From: Tritrichomonas musculus
Lineage: Eukaryota; Parabasalia; Tritrichomonadida; Tritrichomonadidae
DNA length: 64,000 bases
Assembly (NCBI GenBank): GCA_039105265.1
Contig: JAPFFF010000076.1
Coordinates: forward strand, 62,001-126,000
Direction of reading: 5' to 3'
A program made the translations under genes and the position numbers. Below, piece by piece: positions 1 to 10,925 of the stretch (positions are counted from its first letter, which is position 1; every line of letters begins with the position of its first letter). Below the pieces are notes generated by a model that was not told where the DNA came from, did not search any database, and was given only the letters and a program-made list of their open reading frames with translations.

Positions 1-12
1 TTCCAAAATAAG

Positions 13-1866
13 ATGCGCAATTTAATACAGAAAAACGGTGGCGACAATTCTTTCTCATTCATTATGGAAGAGTTTAAAGACAAAGACGCTCCACTCCCTG
101 TTGGAACCAAGACCAGAATCAAGCTCACACATTCAGGACACACAATAACACAAATAGAAAAATCATTCTCAACTATACTCCTCGACTTCAGAATTAAATT
201 GTCAGACCCTATAGATGTTTCAGCAGATAAGAACAAACTCATGAAAATCTTCGTGGGCTTCAAAAATGCTGTGGAATTCTATGAGGACTGTAGATTCTGG
301 ATAAATGACAAACTCCTCTCTGCATACAGGCAAGATGAACTACAAAGGGAATCATTTGCGTATAACAGTATCAAGCCTAGAGATGCCAAAGCTTCTAGTA
401 AATTCAGTCATAGTATCTGGGAAAACGTTGCACAATACTCACCATCTGTCTGTGGAACCTACATTGATTTAGTAGACATTGCTGATGGACAGCCACATAC
501 ATTCACTATTGAACTCACAATTCCATTTACAGATCAACTTGTACTTCAGGCTTGGCAACTCTACCCTAATGCTATCTGTGGTGAAATAGAAGAGGAAGTC
601 AAAACAAGTCTTCGCGCAATGGTCTGGTGTCAAGTAAATCCAAATATTGTAAAAGAAACATTGCAGTTCTTGGAGGATAAAGAAATTACAGAACAAATTC
701 CAGCAGTAGTTCCAATCTCACGCAAGTTCACACAAGTAGGTAGACCATCAAATATAGTCGTTCATTACTCAGAAAAGCCAGCATCAAATCAAGTCTTACA
801 CATTAAGTACCAAAGACTACACGCAGGAAAAGCTTACACAGATACAGATCCAGCAAGTAGGGCAGACACACATAATGATGAAGCAGAACCTTTGACGATA
901 GACTTCCATTATACAGAAGCCGACTACACTAAATATGGAGTAACAAAGGAAGACATCAATAAAGCTTCATTTGCGATTATGATAGCTGCTGCCAATCCTG
1001 ATTATGTTCTCAATGCTGGAGATGATGTGAAAATCATAAGTGAAGAAGTAGAAGGTGCTTTAATTACTGATGTTAAGAAGAGCGACGACAATATCAACCT
1101 CAGTGTTGGAAAAATCACCCTTGATGTCCTCGGTGGCACAATACAATTGGGACGTAGCAACTTGGCAGGATTTGGACTAAAAGAAGAAACATATCAAGGT
1201 TTAGTTCGAGAATTACAAACACCATTGCTAGTACCTGCGCAAGAACTAACTCGAGAAATCTTTGAGGGAAGCGCAAAGGTAAATGGTCTTGAAATCTCTA
1301 AGTCTGTACCTCTTCGTAACGCCACTAACATTACCATGATGTTTCCAAAATCGCCGGCAGACATCACCTGCTTTGATAATATTATGTACAGAAATGTTCA
1401 GCTCATCGTAAATAAAAGAACATACCCAGATACTGAATTCAGTGATACGTGTGCAGCAAGGTTCTACCAACATCAACTTATTGCAAATGAACTCGACGGA
1501 ACTTTAGAAGCAACCCAAGAATTTGAGGACTCCTTCACGCAACCTCTTAATGATCCCGTTACTGGAAAGCGTTACACCAATTGCAGGAGTGATGGTACTT
1601 CTTTTGGTATCAATTTCCAAATGGAGAGAAGTAATGCTGGCTATGTCTTTGATGGTATCGATACGGGCTCAACATCTATTACAGTCACATTTAGAGGACA
1701 ACCAATGTACCAAGGAGAGAACGACACATACTTTATACCAGACCCTGACTATCCAGATCAACACCCACCTGCACCAGAAGCTTGGATTTGCAGCGATACA
1801 TACTGGACATGGAGCACAAATGGTGTAGAGTATTATGCTGTAGGTGTCCCTGCTGGATATGAGTAA
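13..1866 (+). CDS. Capsid-like protein of a Maverick/Polinton element
   Basis: This open frame encodes a 617-residue protein. Its length and beta-rich, low-hydrophobicity make-up fit the double jelly-roll major capsid proteins carried by Mavericks. The N-terminal region, around residues 27-62, has a VPxGTK/LTHSG-type strand pattern followed by a conserved FRIKL segment, which resembles trichomonad Maverick capsid proteins. The start could also be the Met at position 64 (residue 18). The next frame begins 85 bases downstream on the same strand, as in a compact element. If functional, the product would be structural rather than enzymatic. No catalytic motif was seen. Assignment is from general resemblance, not from a search. 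Confidence 0.55.
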   Translation: MRNLIQKNGGDNSFSFIMEEFKDKDAPLPVGTKTRIKLTHSGHTITQIEKSFSTILLDFRIKLSDPIDVSADKNKLMKIFVGFKNAVEFYEDCRFWINDKLLSAYRQDELQRESFAYNSIKPRDAKASSKFSHSIWENVAQYSPSVCGTYIDLVDIADGQPHTFTIELTIPFTDQLVLQAWQLYPNAICGEIEEEVKTSLRAMVWCQVNPNIVKETLQFLEDKEITEQIPAVVPISRKFTQVGRPSNIVVHYSEKPASNQVLHIKYQRLHAGKAYTDTDPASRADTHNDEAEPLTIDFHYTEADYTKYGVTKEDINKASFAIMIAAANPDYVLNAGDDVKIISEEVEGALITDVKKSDDNINLSVGKITLDVLGGTIQLGRSNLAGFGLKEETYQGLVRELQTPLLVPAQELTREIFEGSAKVNGLEISKSVPLRNATNITMMFPKSPADITCFDNIMYRNVQLIVNKRTYPDTEFSDTCAARFYQHQLIANELDGTLEATQEFEDSFTQPLNDPVTGKRYTNCRSDGTSFGINFQMERSNAGYVFDGIDTGSTSITVTFRGQPMYQGENDTYFIPDPDYPDQHPPAPEAWICSDTYWTWSTNGVEYYAVGVPAGYE

Positions 1867-1951
1867 GTGGTGGAATCTCATTAATGTTGACTTTTGATGA
1901 TTTTTATTTTTGTTTAATTATTTTTGAATTTTATCTCATGTACAAAAATAG

Positions 1952-2470
1952 ATGACAACAGAAATGACAAACTCAAGAATAACAATAACACCGAAGAACA
2001 TTGAGAAGTATAACATTTATTGGAATTATAGATGCTTATCACCAACTGCAATCATGAATGTATTAAAGCAGAACTTCCCCTCTCGTTATTTCAACACTGA
2101 ATCCTCCACTCATGTTTTCATAAATAAACATTCAACGATGCCAGATCATTTTGCTAAACCTAATCGTGATAGTTGTAATGTAGAAGTAAGTTGTATCTCA
2201 TTGTCTAATCATGAAATTATTTCCAATCATGAGGTATCAATGCTGTTTAATTGTGGAATGTTATTCATTAGAGTTACGAAGAGTGAAAAGTGGATGCGAA
2301 AATATGGTATGTCATATGTTATAATCAACAATCAAATCACTGAAACGGAATCATTTTCATACTATCCATCAAGCTATTCCAATATGTTGAAACCACCAAC
2401 AGAAAAAGAAATACGAGAACAAAAAGAAAAGAGAAGTTTTAATATAGTCCTTAATCATATTCAACCGTGA
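1952..2470 (+). CDS. Small hypothetical protein of the Maverick-like element
   Basis: This 172-residue frame begins with ATG 85 bases after the capsid-like gene and is probably the last gene of the element before its terminal region. No domain is recognised. It is Ser/Asn/Thr-rich, has a basic, Lys/Glu-rich C-terminus (about residues 148-165) and shows no membrane segment or signal peptide. Its position and composition fit an accessory Maverick gene. A host origin cannot be excluded. Confidence 0.45.
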   Translation: MTTEMTNSRITITPKNIEKYNIYWNYRCLSPTAIMNVLKQNFPSRYFNTESSTHVFINKHSTMPDHFAKPNRDSCNVEVSCISLSNHEIISNHEVSMLFNCGMLFIRVTKSEKWMRKYGMSYVIINNQITETESFSYYPSSYSNMLKPPTEKEIREQKEKRSFNIVLNHIQP

Positions 2471-2508
2471 AACCTATAAATGAGAATTATTTTTTATGCG
2501 CAATACAG

Positions 2509-2797
2509 GGTCCGAAATCACCTACCTTTAATTACATATGAAAACACTAATGAAAACCCCGCACAAGTCCATAAATTTATCCCACATATGTAATTCGATA
2601 AAATGGCGATCGCTCAATGACGTTGATTTTGATTTTGAAAACGGTCCTGAGCATTGTTTTTGAGAAATCACGCCTATTGAAGATAATATTGGAGAAAGAT
2701 ATAAGAATTGTATCGAAGGTTTAACAGTTGTACTTGCGCTAGGCGGACGACATTAAAAAGGGGGAGTGAGGACTTCGGTCCGAAATCACCCTTTTTA
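2509..2797 (+). repeat. Terminal region: 14-bp direct repeat and UUCG hairpin
   Basis: The 14-mer GGTCCGAAATCACC occurs at 2509-2522 and again at 2777-2790. The second copy is the 3' side of a long hairpin at about 2753-2797. Its apex is GGAC-TTCG-GTCC, then GTGA pairs with TCAC around a GAAA bulge, and the base pairs an A-run/G-run with CCTTTTT. Seen directly in the sequence. It probably lies inside the terminal inverted repeat of the Maverick-like element, whose partner end is outside the window. The reverse complement of the 3' end begins AGTAGTATG near 2807, compatible with the AG start usual in Polintons. Confidence 0.5.
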
Positions 2798-2813
2798 TCA
2801 TACTACTTCCCCC

Positions 2814-4105
2814 AAATAATTTATTGAAAAAATTCAATAAAAATTTAGAAAATAAAAATATTTCTTAGAGACTCATTCAAAAAGGATTGTCTATTTTCAT
2901 TCATTGAATTTTCAATATATTGAAAATATTTTATCTCAATTTTTTTGATATTTGTGAGAAAATGTTATTTGTCATCATCGGTCCGATTGTTTTTTTTTAT
3001 ATTCCTTTCAGAATAAGTTTCTAGCTTGTTTTTCGCATTACAACCAAAGTAAGCATAATAATATATTTGTTGGAACTCACAATTCATCATACTCACAAAA
3101 AAAATCAGGTTTTATTATGTTTTTTTAATCACAATTTGATTAAATGGAAAATTTTTAACTTTAAAGCAGTTTTTTTCCTAACAGAATTTATTCGTTTATA
3201 TATGTTTATCGTTTTTTATTTACCAAAACTTCATATTTTTATTATTAAACCATTTATTAAAATATTTAAAATATTTTCATATTCTTTATTAGTATTCTAA
3301 TAATATTGGCCCAGATTTTATTTTTAAAACTATCTAACATACTATTATTCTATTTTTACTATATTTTTATATGAAAATCAAAAATATATATACAATAATT
3401 AAAAAGAAAATGTAATTTAGTAAAAAATCTATATGCAGTTATATTTGATATTGATAATTAAAACTATTTATTGATATTAGATTTTCATTTTAGAAAGTTT
3501 TTCCCATAAATATTTCAAATGATACAAAAACCGAGAATATATGAAATTGAATAATCCAAACATTAGATCTTTGGACAACTAAGATAATTTAGTTTAAATA
3601 AGCAAAAAATATCTAGAATTGAAGAAAATATTAACAAATCAAAAAAAACACTTTGAAGTATGAAAATCAGATATGATTAAAACTGCATATAAAAAAAGAT
3701 TTTATTTCTGATAAAGATCTAATTGCCAGAATATGAGTCCAAAATTTTAAATTGATTATGAAAATAATTGAATAATTGAAAATTCGATTTTGAGATTTAT
3801 CAAATTTACCAATATTATATAAAGCACCGAAGTGTAACTAAGAAAAGTTAAAATGGGATCATTCCTCAAATATTTGTTTGGAGTGAAAAATCATCGATTT
3901 TATGTTTTTATTACGGATTTTAACTTAAGAAAAATATAACCATAATTTTAAAATTGAATAGAAAAAAAAATTGTCTTTTTTTGAAAGCAATTTTAATTTT
4001 ATGTTATTGAATTTTTTTCATTGAATAAATTGTATGTAAAATTTTTAAAAACTAAAAAATGTCATAAAGTTGAAAATTTTAAAAAATTAGGTAAACATAT
4101 TATTA
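2814..4105. other. AT-rich intergenic region
   Basis: No supportable gene. The stretch is strongly AT-rich, with many homopolymer runs and only short chance frames. No tRNA, inverted repeat or coding-like stretch was recognised. Confidence 0.6.
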
Positions 4106-6460
4106 ATGTGGAGCCATTTTAGTGATTTTAAAACAGCCGATTTTAAAATCGAAATAAATTGTACAAAATTAGAAACTTATTACCAAAAAAGAGAAAATAA
4201 AATGGAAAGGTTGGAATATGCAGGTTATCAATTTCCAATTTACATCTCCTTTAATCATAATATTTCGATTTCTTTTCACATTTTCCCTCCTGAACCAATT
4301 AACAAAGACATTCAAAATATACCCAAAATTAATATTATTCTTGTGACTATTATTCTAAAAGGCTATAAAGAAGAAAAGAAAGGATGGGGATATTGCACAT
4401 CTTCTCATCCAATTGTAATTACTTTTCCTATTAAAATATTGGAAAAATTAATTGACAACTCAAACCTTGATGATGATAATAAAATTTTAGAATACAATGA
4501 AAATCAGAAAAACTACAAATACTTAGTATGTTCAAGTAATGAAATTGACAGCAAGAATAGTAATACATTTTTTCTTTCATTAGTTCGTGTTTTTGGTTAT
4601 TTGTTTATTATCAATAGGTTTCTTCTGAATGAAGTAATTCAAGACTGTTATGAGCAATATTTTTGTGATCCAGTTTCTTTTTCATTAAGCAATTTTCATG
4701 CAGCATTTATATTAATTTTTAATGAACAAAATTATTTTGACTCTATCCGAAAAATGTATTATAATTCACAGTTGGAAGATATATTTGTTAAAGGTATCAT
4801 TAAATCGATAATTGATAATAGATATGTTGATTGTGATGAAGATGATGATGAAGAACAAATAATTTTTTCTAAAAAAGATGAAACTTATCAAGAAAAGCTA
4901 GAAATAGATATAAAAAGTCTTATTGATGAAGCTAGTAGTAATTTAGATAATGCAGAAAAAGCACAAGAAATAAGAAATAGTAACAGTGAACAAGAAGATG
5001 ATGAAAAAAGCAAAGAGAGTGATAAAAGTGATGATGATAAAGAGAGCCAAATCAATGATGATGGAAAAACTGATTCTGATGATGACACAAATCAAGCCGA
5101 TAATGACCGAGAAAATAATTCTGATGATCAGGAACCTCCAGTTGGACAATCATCTCAAGTCACGGAAAAGGAAAAGTTGCCTGCAAAATCGAATCAAAAC
5201 TGCAAAACTGGCAAATCGAAATTTAAAAAGAAAAAAAATTCAAAACGATCAAAGAGTAAAAATAAAAAAGATAAAACAAAGCAAAAAAAAGGAGATAAAA
5301 GAGAATCAGAAAAAGAAGTTGAAGAAGAAGTTGAAGATGAAGCAAAGAATGAAAAAGAAATTGAAAAAGAAGTTGAAAAAGAAATTGAAAAAGAAGTTGA
5401 AGATGAAGCAAAGAATGAAAAAGAAATTGAAAAAGAAGTTGAAGAAAAATCTCAATCAGGAATTGAAAGCGAGAATCCTCCAGAGGGAAAGATTTCTTTT
5501 GACGATACAAAATATTTCCTACTTGCTCATTTGTACCATAACGCAGAAGATGAATACCATAAGTTCATGTTTCCTAACGAAAAAATACCAAAAAAACGTG
5601 TCAAAAAATTATTATGTGAGAGATCACTTTTGCCAGAAAAAGAAGACTATATTAATGCTAATATAGTTTCAATGCAACAAGTAGATCAGCATATTAAAAT
5701 TGATTTTGATAATGAAGAAAATAAACTAGTTTTGACCGTTCTAGACAAAGACAAAAGCAAATTTCCAATCTTCTCAAAAAGTTTACTTTTCAAAAAGTTG
5801 TCACAAAAAAAAAGTTTTCTTTATCAAGAAGACGAAAAAGAAAATGATAAAGAAGTTGAATCTACTCTTATTGATTGCTTAAACAATAATAAGATCTTGT
5901 ATGCTTTTGTAAGGGATAGAATCACTACGTTCAATTCTATTGCTTTTCCAATTCAATATGAATTAAGAAAGACACTTTTCCTTTCCGTTGATCCTAACTT
6001 GAGATTAATCATGGAAATACGAGATCAAAGCTCAAATAAGACTAGTTTGCTCATTACAACTGATGATGCAGAAAAAGATGACTATCGAATTGTGAAAGAA
6101 GATGATGGCATATACTTGATTTTCAATCCTATGCTAATGGAAGTTAAAAATTCGATACTGTTCAAAACGAAAGTGGATCAAAAGTTCCTTTTTGAAGATA
6201 AAAAATATATTAATGTTGATAGTATTATTGTTTATTGGGAATTTAATAAATCAAAAATAGATTTTCTCAATATGAGCAGAATTCCCAAAATTGAAGTGAG
6301 TACAAAAACTGATTTGCATAGATTCCATCCTTATTCAATAATATGCAAGTCTTTTAGGAATGAAGACCAAGATTATGTACAAGAAATCTATATAATAACT
6401 ACAGCAGCAACAAGAGAACAAAATAGTGAAGATAAAAAGTATAAGTTCATCCTTCATTAA
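4106..6460 (+). CDS. Acidic, KE-rich hypothetical protein
   Basis: The frame encodes 784 residues with no recognised enzyme motif. Residues 1 to about 240 look globular. Residues about 245-355 are rich in Asp/Glu/Ser and residues about 360-400 are Lys-rich. Residues about 400-455 consist of KEVEKEIEKEVE-type charged repeats likely to form a long helix or coiled coil. Residues about 465-784 look globular again. The ATG at 4106 gives the longest frame, but the ATG at 4202 (MERLEYAG) is an equally plausible start and begins the more protein-like sequence. There is no signal peptide or membrane segment. It may be an intracellular scaffold; function is unknown. Its genuineness is supported by length and by the non-repetitive C-terminal half. 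Confidence 0.7.
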   Translation: MWSHFSDFKTADFKIEINCTKLETYYQKRENKMERLEYAGYQFPIYISFNHNISISFHIFPPEPINKDIQNIPKINIILVTIILKGYKEEKKGWGYCTSSHPIVITFPIKILEKLIDNSNLDDDNKILEYNENQKNYKYLVCSSNEIDSKNSNTFFLSLVRVFGYLFIINRFLLNEVIQDCYEQYFCDPVSFSLSNFHAAFILIFNEQNYFDSIRKMYYNSQLEDIFVKGIIKSIIDNRYVDCDEDDDEEQIIFSKKDETYQEKLEIDIKSLIDEASSNLDNAEKAQEIRNSNSEQEDDEKSKESDKSDDDKESQINDDGKTDSDDDTNQADNDRENNSDDQEPPVGQSSQVTEKEKLPAKSNQNCKTGKSKFKKKKNSKRSKSKNKKDKTKQKKGDKRESEKEVEEEVEDEAKNEKEIEKEVEKEIEKEVEDEAKNEKEIEKEVEEKSQSGIESENPPEGKISFDDTKYFLLAHLYHNAEDEYHKFMFPNEKIPKKRVKKLLCERSLLPEKEDYINANIVSMQQVDQHIKIDFDNEENKLVLTVLDKDKSKFPIFSKSLLFKKLSQKKSFLYQEDEKENDKEVESTLIDCLNNNKILYAFVRDRITTFNSIAFPIQYELRKTLFLSVDPNLRLIMEIRDQSSNKTSLLITTDDAEKDDYRIVKEDDGIYLIFNPMLMEVKNSILFKTKVDQKFLFEDKKYINVDSIIVYWEFNKSKIDFLNMSRIPKIEVSTKTDLHRFHPYSIICKSFRNEDQDYVQEIYIITTAATREQNSEDKKYKFILH
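5308..5450 (+). repeat. In-frame repeat coding KE-rich helix
   Basis: A purine-rich block repeats GAAGTTGAAGATGAAGCAAA at about 5330 and again at about 5394, with GAAATTGAAAAAGAAGTT units between. It encodes EVEDEAKNEKEIEKEVE twice. Such a tract is prone to copy-number change between strains. Confidence 0.75.
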
Positions 6461-6757
6461 TCATACTGCTAGATTTCTTTTATGACAATTTATTTGCATT
6501 AAAAAATCTTAATTAATATTAAAAATCGAAAATGCTCAAAACTTTTTTATTTTCAATCATTAGAATTTTGAACATATGTCTTTTTTTCTAAAGTTCATTT
6601 AGATAATTCTGTTTACAATTCCTTTTATGATCAAAATTATTTCGATTATGCATTCTGAAATTGTTCTGTAATGAAAGGTCGTTTGACTCTACAAATTTTC
6701 TTATAATTTTTTTATTATATTCAGCAACAAATAAAAAAATAATTAATGTATATATAT

Positions 6758-8671
6758 TTACTCATGAGGAATCATTATTAAAGGTTTTGGTGCATTATAT
6801 TCATTATTAATAATCCACCTTAATTGAGAAATTTCTTCAATTTCAATTATTTTAAGATCAATTGGCAAAGATTCAAACTCTATCATTTTGACACTCTTTG
6901 GAATTAGAAGGCTTGTAATTGGACAAAACTGAAAAACCTCTTTTGTAAATGAATACAATTTTGAATCATTCTTAAATTCAATGTTTTCAAGTTTAGTACC
7001 ACAAAAAGAGCCTTGATCGATATGTTTAACATTTGAAGGAATAGAAATTTTCCTAATTGACGAGTATGCGAAAGCATATTTGCAGATTCTTGTCAATTTT
7101 GAATCATGTGGGAATTCAACTTCTCTCAAATCAAGGCAGTAATTGAATGCAAAAGGAGCGATAGTCTTGATGAAACAAGGAATGATTGCCTTTTGAATAT
7201 TTCTGCATGCAAAAAGAAGAACATCATACTCGTCAGAAATTGAGTTTGACTTTCCTAGAATGAATTGTGAATTCAAACAAATGAAATTACTATTTTTTGG
7301 TGAAACAACAACTTTTGTTAAGTTGCGAGCCACACAGCACCATCCATATTCAAGTTCAACAAGTTTTGGTGGTATAAAAAGACTTTTAATTAACGCTAAT
7401 TTGAATGCTTTATATCCAATTGATTTCAAATTTGAATCATTTGAAATTTCAATTGTCTCAAGTTTTCGGCATGAAAAGGCATTTCTCCCAATTTGAATAA
7501 TTTGTGATGGAATCACAATGTGCTTCAATTTATAACATTCACCAAATGCATATGGAGCAATTATCTTAATGAATGATGGAATATTTACTTCTTCAATATC
7601 AATTCTGGCAAAAAGAAGAACATCGAAAATGTCATTTTTAGGGTCTGACTTTCCAATCAAATATTTGTCATCGTAAAATGAAATCAAATCTTCATCAGAT
7701 TTTATTATATTGAATTTCTTTGTATAAAGACCATTACACCAACCATCTTCGAATCCATTGAAATTCGATGAAATTGTGATTGTTTCAATATCAGAAGTTA
7801 AAAATGCATTTTTTTCAATCGATTTGATGTTCCTTAATTCAATATTATCAATTTGAGAATGATAAAAAGCATCAATACAAATTGTAACTGGGCAAAGAAT
7901 TCTTACGGTTTTAAATTTGCAATATGAGAAAGAACTTTTTCTAATAAACGGAATTTTACAGTTTTCTGAAAAAGTTATTGTTTCAATGCTTTCTGAAAAT
8001 TGAAAAGCCATTTCTGAAATGTCTGTAATTATGTATTCTTCCGAATAATAATTGATTGATTGAGGAATTATCACATCTCCTTTTGCAGATTCTTTTTGAA
8101 ATAAAGCAGCTGTTTTGCTTTTTACGTTTAAGGCATATGTAATTTCGTTTATTGTTTCTATTTTCCTCGTCAATAAGTCAACATTTAATATATCTCTATT
8201 AACACATTCATCCCATATATCTTCCCTTTTGAAAAGCATAAAAGATAATCTAATATCAATCAAGTAATTATCGAATAAAATATCAATTATTTGATGATCG
8301 TTTGTTTTATAATTAGAAAAATGAAACTCATGAATTAAATTTTGATTCTCTTCTTTTAAAGAAAGTAAATCATATTTACAAGAAATTTTTTTGAAGAGAA
8401 GTAATAAATTATTCATTCGATCAAATTCTTGGCTTAATTGATTATATTGCTCAAAATTGTCAATTTGAATATTTGGCAGCTCATTTTTGATCCAATGATT
8501 AATGAAAGATTGAAAAACATCTTCATTAACTAAAGATTTAACTTCATATTGGTTAGTTGATATCAATTGTTTGTATATCTTTTCATCAACATCGCGTAAA
8601 TGAGGAAAGCTCGAAGGAATCTTAAATGCTTTTGATTGTAAAATGAGAGTGAATTCTTTTTCATTTTGCAT
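6758..8671 (-). CDS. BspA-like leucine-rich repeat protein with BTB-like N-terminus
   Basis: The 637-residue product has an N-terminal region (about 1-110) resembling the divergent BTB-like domain seen in trichomonad LRR and ankyrin proteins (FKIPSSFPHL, then VNEDVFQSFINHW). From about residue 190 to the end come LRR_5 (Treponema pallidum/BspA-type) repeats. Typical units read AFxxSxIETITFSENCKI, IPSFIKIIAPYAFGECYKLK and IPSNVKHIDQGSFCGTKLENI. BspA-like proteins form a very large family in trichomonads, and many are surface antigens involved in adhesion. This member has no signal peptide and no C-terminal transmembrane helix, so an intracellular role is as likely. ATG at 8671 is the first Met of the frame. 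Confidence 0.85.
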   Translation of the reverse strand: MQNEKEFTLILQSKAFKIPSSFPHLRDVDEKIYKQLISTNQYEVKSLVNEDVFQSFINHWIKNELPNIQIDNFEQYNQLSQEFDRMNNLLLLFKKISCKYDLLSLKEENQNLIHEFHFSNYKTNDHQIIDILFDNYLIDIRLSFMLFKREDIWDECVNRDILNVDLLTRKIETINEITYALNVKSKTAALFQKESAKGDVIIPQSINYYSEEYIITDISEMAFQFSESIETITFSENCKIPFIRKSSFSYCKFKTVRILCPVTICIDAFYHSQIDNIELRNIKSIEKNAFLTSDIETITISSNFNGFEDGWCNGLYTKKFNIIKSDEDLISFYDDKYLIGKSDPKNDIFDVLLFARIDIEEVNIPSFIKIIAPYAFGECYKLKHIVIPSQIIQIGRNAFSCRKLETIEISNDSNLKSIGYKAFKLALIKSLFIPPKLVELEYGWCCVARNLTKVVVSPKNSNFICLNSQFILGKSNSISDEYDVLLFACRNIQKAIIPCFIKTIAPFAFNYCLDLREVEFPHDSKLTRICKYAFAYSSIRKISIPSNVKHIDQGSFCGTKLENIEFKNDSKLYSFTKEVFQFCPITSLLIPKSVKMIEFESLPIDLKIIEIEEISQLRWIINNEYNAPKPLIMIPHE

Positions 8672-8771
8672 GATAAAAAAAAAATCCTTCCTAAAATTGA
8701 GAAGAACTTTTCAAATAAACTTTTGAAAATTGAATGATTCCCATTTTATTTCTGAAAAGAAATAATTATTT

Positions 8772-9025
8772 TCAATTATTCACTTTTTGATGGTTATTCA
8801 TTCCATTTTCTTGTAGTTTATGGCCTCTACTTTTTGAGAAAATAAAAAAATGAAAAGGACAAAAAAAATTAGAAAAATATTGTTTACTAAAATACCAAAA
8901 AATCAATTTGTGTTGCTTCTGCTGATGTCGCGTGATTAACACCGAAGTTCATTAAGTATATATCAGCTTCTTTTGAACATAAATTGCAGATTTTGAACGA
9001 ATCCTGTCGCACAACTAGTTCAACC

Positions 9026-9062
<37 letters not shown>

Positions 9063-9241
9063 ATTTTAAAGTTGGATTCAAAATGCTAGGGACAACATTC
9101 AATTTTTTTCAACGTTTCTCTGAAAATCTTGCATTCTACTTGGGACTTATTGACCTTTAAAATGAGTAATTTTCACCTTTACGTATTGAAAAAGTTTGTC
9201 CCAAATCTTTTGAATCTTACTTTAGTAAAAATATTTTTATG

Positions 9242-9272
<31 letters not shown>

Positions 9273-9362
9273 GGTCCTTTTCAATTTTTTTTCTTTTTCT
9301 CAAAAGTAGCACCATAAACCATAGAAATGGAAGTGATAACAATCAAAAAGTGAAATTGAAAA
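8772..9362. repeat. Foldback (long inverted repeat) element, about 590 bp
   Basis: The left arm (about 8772-8912) and the right arm (about 9208-9362) are inverted copies of each other. Both carry CACTTTTTGAT, then a TTTATGG block, CTACTTTT(T)GAG and GAAAAGGAC, then TTTACTAAA further in. The arms share most positions over about 135 bases. The centre contains long T runs (about 9029-9060 and 9245-9272) and no coding sequence. This is the form of a non-autonomous foldback element or MITE. No clear target duplication was found. Confidence 0.65.
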
Positions 9363-10925
9363 GAATTCCAGTAGGTTCCACAAACTGGTAATTTCAATTA
9401 CATGATTAATTTGGGTTGATTTTTATTTCCAGGTTATGAAAATGTCATTTTTATTTCAATCTTGTTTTTTGTGGATTATGAAAATATTATATTTTGCATT
9501 TTTTGAGCTTGCCTATTTTTTGTTCATAATTAATTTGAGTTGATTTTTATTTATTTATTTTGGGTGTTCAATCATCAGTGATTGTAGAGAGAGTGAAATC
9601 ATTATTTTAGACACAAAAGAGTGTCTTGAGAGAAAGAGAGAAATAAGATAACACATCGAAAAAAGATTACAACAAGTCGAAAGTGAATGTTATTATAATT
9701 ATTATCGAGACTGTTATTAAAACCCATTTGTAAGTATGTAAGTGTTCTTTTATTTAATCATCAGTTCGCAAGAAGGACCACAACAAAGATTTGATTTGTA
9801 AATCATTAAAAATATAATATTTTTGTGTTTCTCTATGCATTTTCAATCATAAAAATCAATTTTCAATTTGTGCCTTTAGTATTGTAGCAAATTTATATAT
9901 TTACTTTTCTTTCATTCAATCAGATCATATCAATGTCAATAAATAAGAATTGACTTAATTCGTTCAATATCTGATTTTTTATTCATATAATCTATTTGAT
10001 TTTTAGAATTCATTGAACAATTTATGTGCTTTTGATGCTCTTTTCTACCAAAGATCAATTCATTCAATATTTTCTGTCTCTGATACAATAAATGACCATT
10101 AAAATATGTTATAAACTTTAATAAACACAATTTGATACAATAATATAATAAATAATGCATGTATGCTCCATATATTTGACTTTTAATATGTATGACACTC
10201 TTCATTATTTGATAATAAAAAGAAGTGAAAATGACAACTTTTTTCAACACCAAAAGTCATTTTTATATGATCAAAATTCGGTTTTATCAGCACTAGATTA
10301 AATTCATGAATCAAAAACAGAAAAATATTGATCAGATTTCTTTATATTATATATTTTATCAATATCAAATGAATTCGTTGAACTCAATATTTTTGAGAAG
10401 AGCTCTTCTCAAAATTTGAATGACTTTGTTCGTTTTCATTTTTTTATAATATCGATATAGTACATGGCATAAGTAACTGATTGAACACTTTTGCAGATCA
10501 AAACACTTCATCTTTCATTAGATACACTCTTCTCAATTTTTCATCATCGGAAGCATTGACGAGCACGTAAACGTATCGTAATGTTTGTTTTTGTTAATAT
10601 TACATTATAAACATAATTATGCTGAGTTTTTTCTTCATTTTTATAAAATTTATTAAATCACTCATTCTTTGATATTTATTAAAAAAGTGACATGAAATAT
10701 ACTTTTTTTTCAATCATCAAAAAACTCATTCAAAATCTTTCAAAAACAAAATTTCTTCATTTTATGATGAATCATCACATCAATTGCATAAGTCTTCATT
10801 GAAGAAAAAAAACTTTTTAATTTTATATATATAAAGAGATAAAAAGAAGATAATATAAAAAACGGTTATTTAGTCAGTTAGTTATCAGTTAAGTAAAACA
10901 AATAAAGAGAGAAAAGATTGCAGTT
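9363..10925. other. Gene-free region with a perfect palindrome
   Basis: No convincing gene. A 24-bp perfect palindrome centred on GAGCTC lies at 10391-10414 (left half TTTTGAGAAGAG). The rest is AT-rich with weak, chance frames. Confidence 0.55.

Larger units (their letters stand above)
1..2810 (+). mobile_element. Maverick/Polinton-like element, right-hand part
   Basis: The first 2.8 kb looks like the right end of a Maverick/Polinton, a family of large virus-like DNA elements that is abundant in trichomonads. The visible parts are a capsid-like gene (13-1866), a small gene (1952-2470) and a non-coding terminal stretch with a strong hairpin. The coding part has a more balanced base composition than the AT-rich flank after about 2815, which marks the probable boundary. 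The left end, polymerase, integrase and ATPase lie outside the window. Both visible reading frames look whole, which argues for a young copy. The family call rests on the capsid-like protein and setting, so it is an inference. Confidence 0.55.

Noticed and set aside
2753-2797. Hammerhead ribozyme suggested by GAAA after a capped stem
   Set aside because: The required CUGANGA core before the stem is not present (the sequence reads GAGUGA), so it is treated as a plain hairpin.
8887-9102. Short minus-strand frame with a poly-Lys run
   Set aside because: It lies inside the foldback repeat and the Lys run is a homopolymer artefact.
9936-10253. 105-residue minus-strand frame
   Set aside because: It lacks an ATG at the start, has biased AT-driven composition and no recognisable feature.
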